Shown here: piece after piece, positions 59,871 to 64,000 of the stretch | Layout of the letters: every line of letters begins with the position of its first letter | How positions within the stretch are numbered: the stretch's first letter is position 1 | Assembly: GCA_021234535.1 (NCBI GenBank) | Contig: CM037840.1 | Location: 16,881,415 to 16,945,414 of the forward strand | DNA: 64,000 nucleotides | Origin: Stichopus chloronotus | Lineage: Eukaryota > Echinodermata > Holothuroidea > Aspidochirotida > Stichopodidae | Direction of reading: 5' to 3' | The notes under the pieces: model-generated | The model's input: only the letters and a program-made list of their open reading frames with translations | Databases searched by the model: none | What the model was told of the DNA's origin: nothing | Program-made: the position numbers and the translations under genes

Positions 59871-60549
59871 AGGCTAAGAGAAACTAAAAGGACAAAATGG
59901 TACTTTTTCTCGTCACAATAGTCTTAAAATGACTGTTTACATTATTACATGTGCAATACTGTGAATTGGTTCTAATTTTATTGACACACCTTGCGGGCTG
60001 GGGTTGCAGAATATGCACATGGTATTTCTTGCCTGTTGTAAGATCCGACTTAAAGGCAAGGACTTGCATAATATTTGAGCTGTAATTGCAGTCAAACTTG
60101 AACTTTTGTAAAACTATTTAAGCTTTACTTTTTTCTCTATTTGACACTATATAATTAGGAAGTTGTCAGGGAAGGAGATCCAACATTCAGCTGCTTATTG
60201 TCTTGCTCTGGAAACATCCTTAACCCGTGAAAGGAATTTGGTACTGTAAGAAAATAGTCTCTGTCGTCTGCTACATCTCAAACAACAATCATGATGATTT
60301 CATCCAGTGCCATTTCACTGCCAGTCGTTGAGGACAAAAATTAAAATTTTAAGCCTGCGTCGCTCGTCGTTGCACCTAATCTTTATTCAAATAGCTGATA
60401 TGAAGACTTTTGAATAAAAGGACCTATCAATCAAATTTTGTTACCATTGGACTTTGGATCTCCTTCCCTGACTACTCTATGATATAACACATCAACACAT
60501 TCGTGTTAGCCTGTCATTAAATCTCATCTAATTCTGTTGACCCCCATAG

Positions 60550-61452
60550 GTGATGATACAAAGCTAACAGACTGTGTGGAGGGTGTACCTATTGCTAGTA
60601 AGACACATTCTCGGAGGATCAGATGGAAAGCAAGGCCATCACAGAAATTATTTAGAAGTAAAGGCTGATCCTTCCTTTTGTATCGGTGGTAATCCAGTTG
60701 ACCCTGAACAGAAGCCGGTCGAGATCTATCAGGAACTTGTTGCCACTTTCACAAATCCAAGAGAGTGGGTCATGGATGCATGTAGTGGAACAGGTAAGAA
60801 TGGTATTATAGCAAGGCATGTTCAGGCATTATAGCTGACACTTGGATTAGGGTCTTTGCCTTTGAATTTCATAAATATGTGGCTTTTGGTTTCGATGATA
60901 GATGGAGCCTTACTGACCAGTTTCCTACTTACTGGTTCCAGTCAAGCCAGCCACTGCCTTTTCCTTCTCCTTCGCTTATGCTGAGCACAAAGCACAACGG
61001 CAGTAGGTTCCATTTTTAAAGCCGTTTGGTGTGACCCGCTCTGGAGTCGAACCTCGTGTTGGTGACACTTTTGCTCATAACACGATATCTCAAGAAGGGA
61101 AGCTCCAACAGCTCAACCTATTGAGTTGAGGTCAAACGTCATCTGGGCTCACCGGGGTCAAACCCTGAAAACCTCATTAACACAATGCCCCCTGAAAGCT
61201 GATATGTGAGGCCTGTCTTCATTTTCTTTGTAGACAACTGTCATGTCTTCACAATTTTTTTGTGTGCATGTATTGCTGCAGTCAAGGAGGGAAGGAATGC
61301 TGTGGCATTGGAGAAGGATGAGGGGATGATGAGAAGTTGTGGAATATGTGGAGGAAGACTGCGCTGAGGAGGAAAGAAATGTTGAAGAGGAGGATGGTAC
61401 GGATTGCACAGATGAGGAGGAGGGTGATGATGCAGATGAAGGAGAGAGTTAA
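60550..61452 (+). CDS. N4/N6 DNA methyltransferase-like gene fragment (two exons, frame disruptions)
   Basis: Exon 1 (about 60,550-60,793) ends PEQKPVEIYQELVATFTNPR, then WVMDACSGT, at ACAG|GTAAGA. Exon 2 reads IAAVKEGRNAVALEKDEGM (near 61,265-61,328). After a one-base shift it becomes VEYVEEDCAEEERNVEEEDG and an acidic tail to TAA at 61,452. The KPV-x-x-(Y/L) helix, the SAM-binding D-x-x-SGTG loop (motif I), then A-A-x-x-x-GRN-A-x-x-x-E-x-D (motif II) are the hallmark order of the C-terminal half of N4/N6-type DNA methylases. The exon 2 acceptor is unclear: GTAG at ~61,233 keeps the frame but adds about 11 residues, while CAG at 61,271 drops several. The catalytic (D/S)PP(Y/W) motif was not found, so activity cannot be claimed. 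Introns argue against bacterial contamination. Confidence 0.55.
61070..61195 (+). repeat. AGGTCA satellite family fragment in the methyltransferase-like intron
   Basis: 'ACACGATATCTCAAGAAGGGAAGC' type sequence, then GAGGTCAAACGTCATCTGGG and GGGGTCAAACCCTGAAAACC. Confidence 0.65.
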
Positions 61453-61736
61453 ATTGATCGCATAGTGTGTATAAGTGCCCTATTGTTTATGATGTCCATA
61501 TCTTGGATCTTAATGGGGTTATGGGATCAAACATAAAAATCTTAAAACTGCCATATTTCCATAATTGTGGGTCACATTTGTTTTAAACTTGATATGGTTG
61601 TCTGCTATCGACAGATTCACGTTCCTTTTTGGTCAATGGAAAATTGTTGCTGTTTTAGATTTTTATAAATTAAAATAGTTTGGGGAACAGTTTCTGTAAT
61701 TGTGTTTAAACATGGTATAGTGAATTGTTAGTTTAG

Positions 61737-61791
61737 CAGTTGGTACACACTGCAGTGTGGTAACCAGTATAGTCAATGTGTGTACCAACTG
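61737..61791. repeat. Perfect 14-bp inverted repeat, 27-nt loop
   Basis: CAGTTGGTACACAC (61,737-61,750) pairs exactly with GTGTGTACCAACTG (61,778-61,791). It could fold as a short hairpin. The total length of 55 nt is short for a metazoan pre-miRNA. Confidence 0.8.
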
Positions 61792-62084
61792 AATTTGCAT
61801 TATCCTCAAATTTGAAAAAAAAAGGGAAACTGTTTAATTCATTACATTTTAACATGTTTAGTTGTTTGATAGTTTAATGGTTATACATTTGCCCAAAATG
61901 TTTGGGACCAAGTTTGATCTCGATCTTTGGGCCCCAATTTTTTTAATTATCTAAACATGTGGTGTATTTCTGAATTCAATGTTCACACTGTACGGATGGG
62001 CCTTCATTTTTTTACTCCACCTTTTTGGGCCCCAAAAAAGGTTTTTTCATTGAATATGTGATATAGTACTTAGTGTCCATTGAG

Positions 62085-62290
62085 GGGTCTACAGTAAGTC
62101 CTTGGTAAGATCTGTGGTGGCAGTATTGCAATATTTTTACTAAATCCATAGTGTTTCTGTAAACTTCTATAAGGGGTTTATTTTAGACTCCCTTATGGCT
62201 CACTTGATAGACCTAGGCAACATGCTCATTGGGAATATGTAATATACTCTATGAGCTGTGGTGTCAGTATTGTTATATTTTTACTTTTAC
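62085..62290 (-). repeat. Dispersed repeat, minus-strand copy of the 47,560-48,000 family
   Basis: 'GGCAGTATTGCAATATTTTTACTAAATCC' and 'GGGGTTTATTTTAGACTCCCTTATGGCT' type sequence is the reverse of that family. Part of the unit is repeated near 62,255-62,290. Confidence 0.55.
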
Positions 62291-63230
62291 ATTTTTACTT
62301 GTAGATTAAGTGTTAGTATCGCTTACTTGATTAATCGTATGCCATTGCTTTCTTATTATGTGAAGCAGGAGGAAAACTGTCTTGCACGATCATTCAGTAC
62401 TTTTTTATGTGTAAGTCCCATTCTTAGCTTAAAGATCTTGTCGATATGTAACAAGAGCATGAATTAAACATCATGCAGTTATGTAAATTCCGTCTTAGCA
62501 ACATTTGAAACACGTTTTAAAGGAACCTTGACTTTTGGAAGAATAAATTCTGATTATCCTAAAAAATTGCACTCGTTATGTCTTTTTATTGTGATGTTGA
62601 TTATTTATACACTATGTAGACATCGTAAGCTTTACGCTATCGTGAATAGTTTGAAATTTTGTTGCAAAGCTTATATTTTAGTTGTATCTGCTACGGAAGT
62701 GTAAGAAAAGAAGTTTCCATAACTAAAAAGACAGTTTCTCTTAATAGATATCTCCTTGTTTAAGATACATGTAGGTTTAACTTTTTTCTAATTAAAATTA
62801 GCACTTGACCCAAAAGAATAACTTTTTCTGGTGAAAAAGGAAAAACTGCATAGTTGCAACTTCTGTGAAATCATTGCAACCTCGTTGTATGTTCCGCCAG
62901 ACCAAAAAAAAAGAAGAAATGCCCAAAATCAACAAACTCAGGGGTTTGCTGGGTAGACAAATTTCTGTGATATACCCTCACACTTTATAGCATATCCACT
63001 CGAATTGCAGTATGCTATATACCTTTGCAGTGTCAAAACCCTCATCCTCTTGAGAGTCCTGTCTTCATCATTTGACATTTCGCTTGTGCTATTCCTCCTA
63101 CTCTGGATTGTATGCTGGTGCTCGGCTGACGGTCTGTCTCCTACAATGGTGTCCAACTTTGTTTGGCAACAGTCTCTACATCATTTCCATTTCTTCTGTT
63201 ATGGTCAATGACCTTTCTCTAATCTCGTTT
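62291..63230. other. Non-coding stretch
   Basis: No supported gene. Confidence 0.35.
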
Positions 63231-63264
63231 CAGGTTCTTCATCTTACTGGTTTCGATGAAAGAA

Positions 63265-64000
63265 ACCTATGCAGTCACGATGGCGTGTATGTATTGTGTG
63301 GATGTGTGTGTGTTTGTGACACTCTGCTTATTAACACGATATCTGAAGAAGGGAACGTCTCAATGTTTTCAAACTTGGTAGCTGGATGCCCCATAGTGAT
63401 AGGAAGAGCCCTATCATTTTGGTGGGGTCAAAGGTCATTTGCGGTCACCAGGGGTCAAACTCTGAAAACCTCTTTAACACGATATCTTGAGATAGATCCA
63501 AGGATCTATTTCATACTTGGTATGTAGATGCAGTAGGGTCAGAAAAACGGAATTGTTTTCTGTGGGGGTGGAAGGTCATCTGCGGTCACCAGGAGTCAAA
63601 CTACGGAAACCTTGTTAACATGCAGCAACACTTTGTACAGTTACATCATGACTTCTCCACGTATCATTTGATGTACAGATAGATATCAGTAATTACATAG
63701 GTTGATACATGTGTTGGTAGATAACTTAATTGTTGGCTTAAACTTAAATTTGCATGCATATGTGTGTGTGTGTATGTATGTCCGTGACGCCCTACCTTGT
63801 AAACACGATATCTCAAGAAGGGAAGCTTGGACAGATCTCATGTCTTGTAAGTAGTTGTACAATGTTAAGTATAGGAACCATATTGTTTTTGGTGGAGGTC
63901 AAAGGTCATTTGAGGTCAACAGGGGTCAAAATGTGAAAACCTTGTAAACATGATATCTCAAGAAAGGAAGCTTGGACAGATCTCATATTTAGTGTGTAGG
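63265..64000 (+). repeat. AGGTCA satellite family, two copies running off the window
   Basis: The first copy (63,277-63,620) has a TG-rich head, 'ACACGATATCTGAAGAAGGGAA', and GGGGTCAAAGGTCATTTGCGG. The second (63,750-64,000) has a (TG)n head and a well-preserved block with half-sites at 63,896-63,901, 63,903-63,908, 63,913-63,918 and 63,923-63,928 (the last GGGTCA). Another unit is cut by the right edge. Confidence 0.75.

Noticed and set aside
60550..61452. Bacterial contamination as source of the methyltransferase-like sequence
   Set aside because: It is interrupted by a GT/AG intron that contains the animal satellite family and is embedded in animal repeats.

Overview
This is nuclear DNA from an animal. 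It is AT-rich, genes are split by GT-AG introns, and gene fragments sit in a dense mix of retrotransposons, DNA transposons and degenerate satellites. The gene families and the AGGTCA-rich repeats look like a marine deuterostome, most likely an echinoderm; that is an impression, not a proof. There are no operons, ribosome-binding sites or CRISPR arrays.

Layout. 1-2.5 kb: 3' end of a Ty3/gypsy element, then a perfect 77-bp direct repeat carrying a splice acceptor. 2.5-12.6 kb: two tandem three-exon paralogues encoding RPA-like tandem OB-fold proteins. The first is intact; the second has two +1 frame disruptions and long introns holding a ~1-kb satellite-like element. A 450-bp hAT-type element lies between them. 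12.6-24 kb: mostly non-coding, with a decayed intronless BEN-like gene (17.4-18.3 kb) and a ~2.3-kb array of ~200-bp degenerate repeats (20.0-22.3 kb). 24.5-29.0 kb (-): a LINE fragment and a decayed Ty3/gypsy element. 34.0-36.8 kb (+): a second decayed gypsy element. 41.0-42.9 kb (-): a transposase-like gene split by a satellite insertion. 43.1-43.7 kb (+): a 5'-truncated LINE flanked by a 16-bp target-site duplication. 43.8-46.2 kb: unrecognised exon candidates. 49.4-55.1 kb (-): a multi-exon gene of the 'GHTHED' family (recalled as DUF7869), with phase-compatible exons but an amber codon at a conserved position. 59.3-61.5 kb (+): exons resembling a bacterial-type N4/N6 DNA methyltransferase. 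63.2-64.0 kb: more satellite.

The most interesting points are the OB-fold gene pair, the methyltransferase-like exons, the DUF7869-like gene, and a dispersed repeat whose units carry regular DR1/DR4 arrays of the nuclear-receptor half-site AGGTCA. Several frameshifts fall in homopolymers, so part of the apparent pseudogenisation may be consensus error.
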